Shown here: piece after piece, positions 6,315-13,974 of the stretch
Layout: each line of letters starts with the position of its first letter
Position numbering within the stretch: the stretch's first letter is position 1
NCBI GenBank assembly: GCA_045617225.1
Contig: JAZLIC010000003.1
Location: forward strand, 1 to 16,097
Length of the DNA stretch: 16,097 nt
Origin: JAZLIC01 sp045617225
GTDB lineage: Bacteria > Bacillota > Clostridia > Monoglobales > Monoglobaceae
Reading direction: 5' to 3'
Position numbers and translations under genes: made by a program
Notes under the pieces: generated by a model
Seen by the model: the letters and a program-made list of their open reading frames with translations, nothing else
Databases searched by the model: none
Told to the model about the DNA's origin: nothing

Positions 6315-7754
6315 TCACTTTCCTATATTTTCAAACGCATATCCGGCACGATATAACAAGCCTTCGCTAAACGCCGGACCGATAAGCTGCATTCCGACAG
6401 GCATACCGCCCTCGCCTGTTCCGCAAGGAAGCGAAAGTGCAGGGATACCTGCTATATTTATCGGAACACTGTACGCATCGCCCATATACATTTGAAGTGA
6501 GTCGCCGCTCTTTTCGCCAATCTTATATGCAACAGTAGGTGCAACGGGAGATATAATGAAGTCGCATTTTTCAAAAGCGTCATCAAAATCTTTTCTTACC
6601 AAGCTTCTTACCTGTAACGCCTTCTTGTAATATGCGTCATAATAACCTGATGACAGAGCAAATGTACCAAGCATAATACGCTTCTTTACCTCTGCGCCGA
6701 AGCCTTCGCTTCGGCTTCTTCTGTAAAGCTCGTCTATATTGTCATAATTTTCCGACCTGTAACCGTAACGGATACCGTCAAATCTCGCAAGGTTTGATGA
6801 TGCCTCTGCCGAGGATATAACATAGTACGCAGAGAGTGCATAATCAACCGACGGCATAGACACCGGCACAAGTTCTGCACCCATTGCCTTATACGCCTCT
6901 GTTGCCGCAAGAACTGCCTTCTTTACATCATCTGCAATACCCTCGCCGAAGAACTGCGAAGGGATACCGATTTTCATACCCTTAACGCCGCCCTTTATAT
7001 CGGCGGTAAAGTCATCATATTCACGATTGATTGAGGTTGCGTCCTTTCGGTCGTGACCTGCAATCGCATTCAGCACAAGTGCATTGTCAAAAACCGTATT
7101 TGTAACAGGGCCTATCTGGTCAAGCGAGGAAGCAAATGCAATAAGACCGTATCTTGAAACACTGCCGTAGGTCGGCTTCATTCCTACCACACCGCAGAAA
7201 GCCGCAGGCTGACGGATAGAGCCGCCTGTATCGGAGCCTAATGTATACGGCGCTTCCTCTGCCGCAACTGCCGCCGCAGAGCCGCCCGAAGAACCGCCCG
7301 GAACTCTGTCTGTGTCCACCGGATTGCGGCATACCTTAAAGGCGGAATTCTCGGTCGTAGAGCCCATTGCAAATTCGTCCATATTCATCTTTCCCAAGAC
7401 AACAGCTCCTGCCTCATTGAGCTTTTCGGTAACAAATGCGTTATACGGCGGTATATAATTGCCGAGTATTTTAGAAGCACAGGTTGTCTTTATTCCCTTT
7501 GTGCAGATATTATCCTTTATTCCGCAAGGAATTCCTGCAAGAGGAGATTTGCCCTTTGCATCACATTTGCCCTCATCAAAGGCTTTTGCACTTTCAAGTG
7601 CCTGCTCTGCCGTCACGGTGATATATGCGCCGATAGTCTTGTCGCTTTCTTCTATTTTATCAAGGTAAGCTTTGGTAAGCTCTACTGAAGAATATTCCTT
7701 ATTCTTCAAGGCTTCCGAATGCTCTAAAACCGTTCTTTTTGTTAATTCAGACAT
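6315..7754 (-). CDS. gatA: Asp-tRNA(Asn)/Glu-tRNA(Gln) amidotransferase subunit A (glutaminase)
   Basis: A 479-residue amidase-signature protein that hydrolyses glutamine and channels ammonia to GatB. The catalytic Lys-cisSer-Ser triad is intact: Lys80 in GIPCGIKD, Ser155 in PGGSSGGS and Ser179 in GSDTGGSIRQPA. These match Lys79/Ser154/Ser178 of the Staphylococcus aureus enzyme in spacing. I chose the ATG at 7754 because GGGGGTG precedes it and MSELTKRTVLEHS is the usual start. A start at 7796 is possible by frame but would overlap the end of aspS-gatC and lacks support. It begins 13 nt after the aspS-gatC stop. Its partner GatC is supplied as the C-terminal domain of the preceding protein. 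Confidence 0.96.
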   Translation of the reverse strand: MSELTKRTVLEHSEALKNKEYSSVELTKAYLDKIEESDKTIGAYITVTAEQALESAKAFDEGKCDAKGKSPLAGIPCGIKDNICTKGIKTTCASKILGNYIPPYNAFVTEKLNEAGAVVLGKMNMDEFAMGSTTENSAFKVCRNPVDTDRVPGGSSGGSAAAVAAEEAPYTLGSDTGGSIRQPAAFCGVVGMKPTYGSVSRYGLIAFASSLDQIGPVTNTVFDNALVLNAIAGHDRKDATSINREYDDFTADIKGGVKGMKIGIPSQFFGEGIADDVKKAVLAATEAYKAMGAELVPVSMPSVDYALSAYYVISSAEASSNLARFDGIRYGYRSENYDNIDELYRRSRSEGFGAEVKKRIMLGTFALSSGYYDAYYKKALQVRSLVRKDFDDAFEKCDFIISPVAPTVAYKIGEKSGDSLQMYMGDAYSVPINIAGIPALSLPCGTGEGGMPVGMQLIGPAFSEGLLYRAGYAFENIGK

Positions 7755-7767
7755 ATTCTTCACCCCC

Positions 7768-9852
7768 TCAATTTTCAACAACACGAGGAACAACAATATA
7801 TCCGTCGTGTTTTGTAGCTGTCGCCTTTAAAAGCTCATCTACCGTAAAATCGTCCTCTACCACATCTTCACGCAGCACATTCTTCATCGGGACAATATGT
7901 GCGATAGCATCTACGCCTGTTGTATCAACTGTGCTTAATTTATCTGCAAAAGCTATAATCTTCTCCATCTCATCTTGAAGTCCGCCCATCTCCTCGGGTG
8001 AGAATTCAAGACGTGCAAGGTTTGCAACCGTTTCTACATCGGCGGCATGCTTTCTGCTTCCCGATTTTGCCTCGCCCTCTGCATCGCCGCCCATAGGTTT
8101 GTCAAGGCCGAGAACATGAAGCTGCTCTGCATCAACAGGCTGTGGTGCGTCTGTCATAGGACAAGATGCGTCCTTAATTTTCGGGAAGGCGATAACATCA
8201 CGGATTGAGTTTGCACCGACCATCAACATAACAAATCTGTCAAGACCGAATGCAAATCCGCCGTGAGGCGGTGTGCCGTAACGGAAGGCGTTTACCATAA
8301 ATCCAAAACGCTCCTCTATTTCATCATCACTAAATCCCAAGGCTTCAAACATCACCTTTTGAACGTCCTGTCTGTGAATTCTGATAGAACCCGAGCCAAG
8401 TTCTATACCGTTTAAGACAACATCATACGCCTGTGCACGAACCTTTCCCGGCTCTGTCAGCAGATACTTGACATCTTCCGGATACGGCATTGTGAACGGG
8501 TGGTGAGTTGAAATCCAACGCTTTTCTTCTTCGGAATATTCAAACTGCGGAAAATCGGTAACAAAAAGGAAAGCGTACTTGTCCTTGTCACGAAGTCCCA
8601 GCATATCCGCAACATCTAAACGAAGATTACCCAAAGTTCTGCGTACAACATCTAACTTATCCGCACAGAATAAGATAAAGTCGCCCGGCTTTGCGTCCAT
8701 TGCAGAAAGGATTTCCTGCATCTCTTTATCGTCAAAATATTTTGTAAGGATTGAGTATATTTCGCCATCGGGACGGTATGCTATCCACGCCATACCCTTT
8801 GCGCCGTATGACATTGCGTTTTTGGTAAGAGTTTCTATCTCTGTTCTTGAAAATCCTGCACAATCCTTTGCGTTAATTGCTCTTACAACGCCGCCCTTGT
8901 CGCATACGCTTCTAAATACCGAGAAGGAACACTTCTTTGCAATATCTGTAAGGTCAACAATAGGCAAATCAAAACGGATATCCGGCTTATCGGAGCCGTA
9001 TTTATCCATCGCCTCTGTCCAGGTGATGCGTGGGAAGTCATATCCTATCTCCTCACCCTTACAGCACTTGTATATATGCTTAAACAATCTTTCAAGGTGC
9101 TGCCAGATATCCTCCTGGTCAACGAAGGACATCTCCATATCTACCTGTGTGAATTCAGGCTGACGGTCTGCACGCAAGTCCTCATCACGGAAACATCTTG
9201 CCACCTGATAGTACTTATCAACGCCGCCAACCATAAGAAGCTGCTTATATATCTGCGGCGACTGCGGCAGAGCATAAAAACTGCCCTGATGGATACGTGA
9301 CGGAACAAGATAGTCACGTGCGCCCTCAGGCGTTGACTTACAAAGGGTAGGTGTTTCGATATAGATAAAGCCCTGCTCATCAAGATAATCCTGTGTAGCC
9401 TTTTGGATAAGGTGACGCATACGAAGGTTATCTATCATCTGACTGCGTCTGATGTCAAGATAACGATAACGCAGCCTAAGCTCCTCTCGCACGTTTTCGC
9501 CGTCATCAATGGAATATGGGAGGCTCTCTGCCATAGACAAAAGTTCAATCTCCTCCGCAAAAAGTTCTACCGTGCCTGTTTCGATTTTCGGATTGACGGT
9601 ATCCTCCGACCTTTCACGGATTTTACCCTTTACGCAGATAACCGACTGCATTCTCAGTCTTTCCGCAAGGTTAAATTCCTCTGCGCTTACCTTTGCAGTA
9701 TCAACAACAACCTGCAAAACACCTTCACGGTCACGAAGGTCCAAAAAGATTACGCCGCCCATATCCCGCTTGGTCGTAACCCAGCCCGAACACATCTGCT
9801 CCGTACCTATATGGCTCGGCCTGATAAGTCCGCAATACTCTGTCCTTTTCAT
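7768..9852 (-). CDS. aspS-gatC: Aspartyl-tRNA synthetase fused to amidotransferase subunit GatC
   Basis: One uninterrupted 694-residue frame. Residues 1-105 are the OB anticodon-binding domain (GWVTTKRDMGGVIFLDLRD). The class II catalytic core follows, with TPEGARDYLVPSR, ALPQSPQ, motif 2 FRDEDLRADRQPEFTQ (221-236), a GAD insertion (about 295-415) and motif 3 GLDRF (536-540). AspRS is full length to about 582. A polar linker (MGGDAEGEAKSGSRK, 587-601) leads to a complete GatC (602-694: VANLARLEF near its start, PMKNVLREDV, and GYIVVPRVVE at the end). Separate GatC proteins are about 95 residues, the size seen here. The start at 9852 is preferred over 9894 because AGGAGG lies eight bases upstream and MKRTEYCG is the normal AspRS N-terminus. 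GatA and GatB follow. Inferred: a non-discriminating AspRS tethered to the amidotransferase. The sites known to set discrimination read Met31 and Asp84, neither the His/Gly nor the Leu/Lys pattern. Confidence 0.93.
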   Translation of the reverse strand: MKRTEYCGLIRPSHIGTEQMCSGWVTTKRDMGGVIFLDLRDREGVLQVVVDTAKVSAEEFNLAERLRMQSVICVKGKIRERSEDTVNPKIETGTVELFAEEIELLSMAESLPYSIDDGENVREELRLRYRYLDIRRSQMIDNLRMRHLIQKATQDYLDEQGFIYIETPTLCKSTPEGARDYLVPSRIHQGSFYALPQSPQIYKQLLMVGGVDKYYQVARCFRDEDLRADRQPEFTQVDMEMSFVDQEDIWQHLERLFKHIYKCCKGEEIGYDFPRITWTEAMDKYGSDKPDIRFDLPIVDLTDIAKKCSFSVFRSVCDKGGVVRAINAKDCAGFSRTEIETLTKNAMSYGAKGMAWIAYRPDGEIYSILTKYFDDKEMQEILSAMDAKPGDFILFCADKLDVVRRTLGNLRLDVADMLGLRDKDKYAFLFVTDFPQFEYSEEEKRWISTHHPFTMPYPEDVKYLLTEPGKVRAQAYDVVLNGIELGSGSIRIHRQDVQKVMFEALGFSDDEIEERFGFMVNAFRYGTPPHGGFAFGLDRFVMLMVGANSIRDVIAFPKIKDASCPMTDAPQPVDAEQLHVLGLDKPMGGDAEGEAKSGSRKHAADVETVANLARLEFSPEEMGGLQDEMEKIIAFADKLSTVDTTGVDAIAHIVPMKNVLREDVVEDDFTVDELLKATATKHDGYIVVPRVVEN

Positions 9853-9891
9853 TTTTATTTCCTCCTGCTTTTGAGAATTTTCGTTAAATGA

Positions 9892-10184
9892 CAAAAAGCG
9901 ACACCGCTCTTTGCATCTCCCGTAATACTATAAAACATCTGTAAACAAGATGTTTCAGCATACTACAGGGCGATTGCTGCAATCACGGTGCCACCTGTAT
10001 TTGTTCTCATTTTCCAAGCCTCAATATAAAGGCTCTGTCAACTGACGCGTGACGACACGGCTTACCTACTGAAATTTCTTCGTTCAGCTCGCAGCTCGAT
10101 AAGTGTTATTCACACAAACCCTACTGTACGGCTTTCACCCTCCCGCACTCGCTGAAAGCGGTCTTTTGTGCTACTTCTCTTATC
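9892..10184 (-). promoter_or_regulatory. T-box leader with an Asn (AAC) specifier, controlling aspS-gatC-gatA-gatB
   Basis: In transcript order: Stem I opens with GATAAG (10184-10179) paired to CTTATC (10103-10098). An AGTA-containing 5' side and CACAAA/TTTGTG frame the specifier loop, whose 3' side reads TGAAT-AAC-A, placing AAC (Asn) at 10107-10105 after the conserved GAA and before a purine. The distal Stem I elements AGCGAGTGCGGG and GGGTGAAAGCC follow family form. Stem III is GAGCC/GGCTT. The antiterminator (9998-9965) has helix ACAGG/CCTGT, bulge TGGCACC and helix GTGATTG/CAATCGC. TGGC in the bulge pairs with GCCA, fitting the G discriminator base of tRNA-Asn. Uncharged tRNA-Asn should raise expression. 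Confidence 0.92.
9893..9995 (-). terminator. Terminator arm of the T-box leader
   Basis: GGTGGCACCG (9995-9986) can pair with CGGTGTCGCT (9906-9897) over ten positions including G-U pairs, followed directly by TTTTTG. Inside are GTAGTA/TATTAC and AAACATCT/AGATGTTT helices. The 5' arm contains the T-box sequence itself, so it is mutually exclusive with the antiterminator, as this mechanism requires. A local AAAGAGCG/CGCTTTTT hairpin is a simpler alternative ending at the same U-run. Confidence 0.75.
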
Positions 10185-10201
10185 TCAAACGCTTTTAAAA
10201 A

Positions 10202-10230
10202 ATATTAACTTATCTTACCCCAAAGAGCAA
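10202..10230 (-). promoter_or_regulatory. Weak candidate promoter for the T-box operon
   Basis: TTGCTC (10230-10225), 17 bp, TAATAT (10207-10202) would start transcription near 10195, just before Stem I. The -35 lies in the last codons of glnN. The match is poor (3/6 and 4/6), but the T-box begins only 26 nt after the glnN stop, so any dedicated promoter must be inside the glnN end. Readthrough from glnN is the alternative, since no terminator is visible between them. Confidence 0.3.
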
Positions 10231-12303
10231 TTCTCCGTAAGACGGGAGCGGCCAAAAACCGCTCGGTGTCATTGTTTCCGCTTCGTCACATACTGCACGA
10301 AGCTTAAGCATTTCAGGGAGAACTCTGTCACGGATAGCATATCCTCTCTCGATAACATTATCTGCACCGGGGAGAAGTTTAAGTTCCTTTGATAAATCTT
10401 TGCATTTTTCGTAAATACTATCCGTCAAAGTTGTAAGCTTTTCCATAATCTCTGTTTCGTAAGTACACGGCGCAGAACTTAAAACATCCTTCTTTGCTTT
10501 ATAACTGCTTGCAATGTATGTCGAGAATGCTTCAACGGCAGGCAATATCTGTCTGTTGACCATTTCTGCCATTGTCCTACCTTCTATTATAACAGTTTTG
10601 CAATAATTTTCAAGTATAATTTCACATCTCGATTTCAGTTCAGCCTCCGAATACACCTTGTGCCTTGTAAGCATATCCACATTCTTCTTATCAAGAAGGT
10701 GCGGCAGTGCATCAGGTGTTGTGCGAAGGTTTGAAAGTCCACGCTCCTGTGTAGCCTCTTTTATCCACTCATCATCATAACCGTTTCCGTTAAAGATAAT
10801 ACGCTTATGGTCTTTAATGGTCTTTCGTATCATCTGATGGAGAGCGGTCTCAAAATCGTCTGCGTTTTCAAGCCTGTCCGCATAGATTTTAAGACTTTCC
10901 GCAACAGCGGTATTGAGCATAATGTTTGCACAAGCGATACTGTCCGAAGAACCGAGCATACGGAACTCAAACTTGTTGCCCGTAAATGCAAACGGTGATG
11001 TTCTGTTTCTGTCCGTTGTGTCACGGTTAAACTTCGGAAGAACATTAACGCCGAGCTTCATCTGCGTTTTTTCCGTACTCTCATAAGGTGTATCATTTTC
11101 AATAGCCTCTAAAATCGCATTAAGTTCATCGCCGAGGAACATAGATACTACCGCCGGAGGTGCTTCCGCCGCACCAAGTCTGTGGTCATTGCCTGCCGTT
11201 GCAACGGAAATCCTGAGCAAATCCTGATAATCGTCAACTGCCTTTATCACCGCACATAAGAAAAGCAAAAACTGTGCATTCTCATACGGCGTTTCGCCCG
11301 GTGACAGAAGGTTTACGCCTGCATCGGTCGCCATAGACCAATTGTTGTGCTTGCCGCTTCCGTTTACGCCCTTGAAAGGTTTTTCGTGGAGCAGGCAAAC
11401 AAGTCCGTGCCTTGCGGCAACCTTCTGCATAATCTCCATTGTAAGCTGATTATGGTCGGTTGCAATATTTGTAGTCGTAAAAATCGGTGCAAGCTCATGC
11501 TGTGCCGGAGCCGCCTCGTTATGCTGTGTCTTTGCCAAAATGCCAAGCTTCCAAAGCTCCTCGTTAAGCTCGGTCATATATGCTTCAACCTTTGGCTTGA
11601 TTACGCCAAAATAATGGTCGTCCATTTCCTGTCCCTTCGGCGGCTTTGCGCCAAAGAGTGTTCTGCCTGTATATATAAGGTCTTTTCGTCTGTTGAAAAG
11701 TTCTTCGGGTACAAGGAAATACTCCTGCTCCGCACCGACGGAGGTATGCACATGCTTTGCATCGTGACCGAAGAGCTTTAAAATTCTGAGTGCCTGCTTG
11801 TTAAGTGCTTCCATTGAACGCAAAAGAGGAGTCTTTTTATCAAGCGCCTCACCGCCGTAAGAGCAGAACGCCGTAGGAATACAAAGCACATTGCCTTTGA
11901 TAAATGCATAAGATGTGGGGTCCCAGGCGGTATAGCCTCTTGCCTCAAAAGTGGCACGAAGTCCGCCCGACGGGAACGATGATGCATCAGGTTCGCCCTT
12001 TATAAGCTCCTTGCCCGAAAAGTCCATAATAACGCCGCCGTCAGGTGATGGGGTAATAAAGCTGTCATGCTTTTCCGCAGTTATGCCGGTCAGGGGCTGA
12101 AACCAATGTGTGTAATGTGTCGCACCATGCTCCATTGCCCAATCCTTCATCGCCTCTGCAACTGAATTTGCAACGGAAATATCAAGCTTTGCGCCTTCCT
12201 CAATAGTCTTTTTTAGAGAAGTGTATACCTTTGAAGAAAGCTTTGATTTCATAACTCTGTCATCAAAAACCAAACTGCCGAAATATTCTGAAACCATATC
12301 CAT
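10210..12303 (-). CDS. glnN: Glutamine synthetase type III
   Basis: A 697-residue GSIII, forming glutamine from glutamate, ammonia and ATP. The length is typical of GSIII (about 700) and well above GSI (about 450). Diagnostic stretches: THYTHWFQPLTG, KHDSF, FPSGGLRATFEARGYTAWDP, the catalytic GVNGSGKHNNWS with MATDAGVNLLSPG, and RTSPFAFTGNKFEFR. The start at 12303 has AAGGAG ten bases upstream; the ATG two codons later would leave an overlong spacing. Upstream is gdhA with a terminator hairpin between, downstream the Asn T-box operon whose GatCAB uses glutamine. No tyrosine adenylylation partner is nearby. Control probably involves the hairpin or a promoter in the end of gdhA; neither is proven. 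Confidence 0.96.
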   Translation of the reverse strand: MDMVSEYFGSLVFDDRVMKSKLSSKVYTSLKKTIEEGAKLDISVANSVAEAMKDWAMEHGATHYTHWFQPLTGITAEKHDSFITPSPDGGVIMDFSGKELIKGEPDASSFPSGGLRATFEARGYTAWDPTSYAFIKGNVLCIPTAFCSYGGEALDKKTPLLRSMEALNKQALRILKLFGHDAKHVHTSVGAEQEYFLVPEELFNRRKDLIYTGRTLFGAKPPKGQEMDDHYFGVIKPKVEAYMTELNEELWKLGILAKTQHNEAAPAQHELAPIFTTTNIATDHNQLTMEIMQKVAARHGLVCLLHEKPFKGVNGSGKHNNWSMATDAGVNLLSPGETPYENAQFLLFLCAVIKAVDDYQDLLRISVATAGNDHRLGAAEAPPAVVSMFLGDELNAILEAIENDTPYESTEKTQMKLGVNVLPKFNRDTTDRNRTSPFAFTGNKFEFRMLGSSDSIACANIMLNTAVAESLKIYADRLENADDFETALHQMIRKTIKDHKRIIFNGNGYDDEWIKEATQERGLSNLRTTPDALPHLLDKKNVDMLTRHKVYSEAELKSRCEIILENYCKTVIIEGRTMAEMVNRQILPAVEAFSTYIASSYKAKKDVLSSAPCTYETEIMEKLTTLTDSIYEKCKDLSKELKLLPGADNVIERGYAIRDRVLPEMLKLRAVCDEAETMTPSGFWPLPSYGELLFGVR

Positions 12304-12322
12304 AGCAAAACATCTCCTTCCT

Positions 12323-12376
12323 TTTAAAAAACAAGCAAAGGCGTCTTTAACGATTTCATCAAAGATGCCTCTGCTT
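12323..12376 (-). terminator. Hairpin terminator between gdhA and glnN
   Basis: AAGCAGAGGCATCTTT (12376-12361) pairs with AAAGACGCCTTTGCTT (12348-12333), a 16-position stem with one G-U and one A-C mismatch and a 12-nt loop, followed by a GTTTTTT run. The glnN RBS begins about ten bases further on, leaving no room for a promoter after it. The hairpin therefore either ends the gdhA message with partial readthrough into glnN, or attenuates a glnN transcript started in the gdhA tail (a TATTAT near 12435 with TTGCGG 19 bp upstream is a poor candidate). Confidence 0.8.
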
Positions 12377-12429
12377 TTTCAGTTTTACTCAATTGTCATT
12401 CCGCATTTCAAAACAATCATATACATATT

Positions 12430-13764
12430 TTATATAATACCCTGTGCATTCATTGCATCCGCAACCTTTACAAAGCCGGCAATATTAGCACCTACTACAT
12501 AGTCGCCTTCAAATCCGTATGTCTTTGAAGCATTGTCAAGGTTATGGAAAATATTAACCATAATTCCCTGAAGCTTATTGTCAACTTCTTCAAAACTCCA
12601 AGAAAGTCTTTCGCTGTTCTGTGACATTTCAAGCGCACTTGTTGCAACGCCGCCTGCGTTTGCAGCCTTGCCCGGAAGGAATAAAACGCCGTTTTCCTGC
12701 AAGTACTTTGTAGCTTCTGTTGTTGTCGGCATATTTGCACCTTCTGCAACGGCGGTTACGCCATTTGCAACAAGCATCTTTGCATCGTCAAGGTTAAGTT
12801 CGTTCTGTGTTGCGCAAGGGAGAGCAATATCTGCCTTTACGCTCCATACGCCTCTGCCCTCGTGATACTCGGAATTCGGTCTGTAATTCTTATATTCGGT
12901 AAGTCTTGCACGCTTAACCTCTTTGATTTCTTTAAGTGCTTCAACATCAATGCCGTCCGGGTCATATACCCAACCGGTAGAGTCAGAGCAGGTAACAACC
13001 TTTGCACCAAGCTGCTGTGCCTTCTGGATTGCATATGTTGCAACATTACCTGCGCCCGATACAAGAACGGTCTTGCCCTTAATGTCCTTGCCGTTGCATT
13101 TAAGCATCTCTGCGGTGATATAAAGAAGTCCGTAACCGGTAGCCTCTCTTCTTGCAAGAGAGCCGCCGTATTGAAGTCCCTTACCTGTAAGCACGCCCTC
13201 AAAAACATTCTTGATCTTCTTATACTGTCCGAACATATAACCGATTTCACGTGCGCCTGTTCCGATATCACCTGCCGGAACGTCGGTATCTGCGCCGATA
13301 TGTCTGCAAAGCTCTGTCATAAAGCTCTGGCAGAATGCCATAATCTCACGGTCTGATTTGCCCTTCGGGTCAAAATCACTTCCGCCCTTACCGCCGCCGA
13401 TAGGAAGACCGGTAAGACTGTTCTTAAATATCTGCTCAAATCCCAAAAATTTGATAATACCCATATTTACAGACGGATGAAGTCTGATACCGCCCTTGTA
13501 CGGGCCGATTGCACTGTTGAACTGTACACGGTAACCTGTGTTTACCTGAACATTACCATTGTCGTCAACCCACGGAACTCTGAACTTAATCTGTCTTTCG
13601 GGGTTTACTATTCTTTCAAGCAAAGCATCTCTTTTGTACTGTTCCTCGTGCTTTTCAACAACAGGTCTGATAGAATTTAAAACTTCTTCTACCGCCTGAT
13701 GGAACTCCTTTTCCTCCGGATTTTGTTTTACTACCTGAGCCATTACGTCATCAATATAAGACAT
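12430..13764 (-). CDS. gdhA: Glutamate dehydrogenase, NADP-type hexameric
   Basis: A 444-residue enzyme of the small hexameric family, reductively aminating 2-oxoglutarate with ammonia. Substrate-site Lys90 is in GPYKGGIRLHPSVN, catalytic Lys126 in PIGGGKGGSD, and Asp166 in DVPAGDIGTG. They align with Lys125 and Asp165 of Clostridium symbiosum GDH. The Rossmann motif SGAGNVATYAIQKA is followed by a CSDSTG segment, which resembles the NADP-dependent E. coli enzyme (ASDSSG) rather than the NAD enzyme of C. symbiosum (SGPDG), so an NADPH-dependent biosynthetic role is inferred. The ATG at 13764 has AGGAGG eight bases upstream. A perfect promoter lies about 70 nt before it. Together with glnN it forms the ammonia-assimilation pair. 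Confidence 0.96.
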   Translation of the reverse strand: MSYIDDVMAQVVKQNPEEKEFHQAVEEVLNSIRPVVEKHEEQYKRDALLERIVNPERQIKFRVPWVDDNGNVQVNTGYRVQFNSAIGPYKGGIRLHPSVNMGIIKFLGFEQIFKNSLTGLPIGGGKGGSDFDPKGKSDREIMAFCQSFMTELCRHIGADTDVPAGDIGTGAREIGYMFGQYKKIKNVFEGVLTGKGLQYGGSLARREATGYGLLYITAEMLKCNGKDIKGKTVLVSGAGNVATYAIQKAQQLGAKVVTCSDSTGWVYDPDGIDVEALKEIKEVKRARLTEYKNYRPNSEYHEGRGVWSVKADIALPCATQNELNLDDAKMLVANGVTAVAEGANMPTTTEATKYLQENGVLFLPGKAANAGGVATSALEMSQNSERLSWSFEEVDNKLQGIMVNIFHNLDNASKTYGFEGDYVVGANIAGFVKVADAMNAQGII

Positions 13765-13834
13765 AATCTTCGCCTCCTAAATAATATCAAAAAATAAAAA
13801 AGCAAAACTACAATACTTCTTTCCCTTTATGATT

Positions 13835-13863
13835 ATTATACCTCTCTGTCAAAGGCTTGTCAA
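13835..13863 (-). promoter_or_regulatory. Consensus promoter of gdhA
   Basis: Perfect TTGACA (13863-13858), 17 bp, perfect TATAAT (13840-13835). A second TTTGACA lies within the spacer. The leader to the gdhA ATG is about 65 nt and AT-rich with no clear hairpin. A phased A-tract region lies directly upstream. Confidence 0.9.
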
Positions 13864-13866
13864 AAC

Positions 13867-13920
13867 TTTTTTGAAATTTTTTAAAATTTTCAAATATTTT
13901 ATAAAAACCATAGAAAAAAA
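13867..13920. other. Phased A/T tracts, probable bent DNA / UP element
   Basis: T-tracts on the plus strand begin at 13867, 13877, 13887 and 13897, an exact 10-base step, followed by A-runs at 13903-13907 and 13914-13920. Tracts in helical phase bend DNA. Their position just upstream of the gdhA -35 fits an UP element or a site for a nucleoid or regulatory protein. The same stretch lies upstream of the nadE promoter on the other strand. Confidence 0.55.
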
Positions 13921-13939
13921 TCCAAAAGTGTGGTATACT
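13911..13939 (+). promoter_or_regulatory. Extended -10 promoter of nadE
   Basis: TGG-TATACT (13931-13939) is an extended -10 element. TAGAAA at 13911-13916 is a weak -35 with 17-bp spacing. Start near 13946 gives a leader of about 30 nt to the GTG start of nadE. Confidence 0.65.
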
Positions 13940-13974
13940 GTTACTAATATAAAAGCTTTGGCAGGTGTATAAAA

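Noticed and set aside
9853..9894. Upstream ATG extending AspRS by 14 residues
   Set aside because: The extension carries the AGGAGG of the real start at 9852, and MKRTEYCG is the normal AspRS beginning.
10246..10264. GAGCGG/CCGCTC hairpin as a glnN terminator
   Set aside because: It lies inside conserved glnN coding sequence and has no T-run after it.
12837..13356. Long open frames on either strand inside gdhA, and similar ones inside gatB, glnN and nfnB
   Set aside because: They are alternative-frame shadows of clear genes, with low-complexity or Ser/Leu/Arg-biased translations and no RBS or domain.
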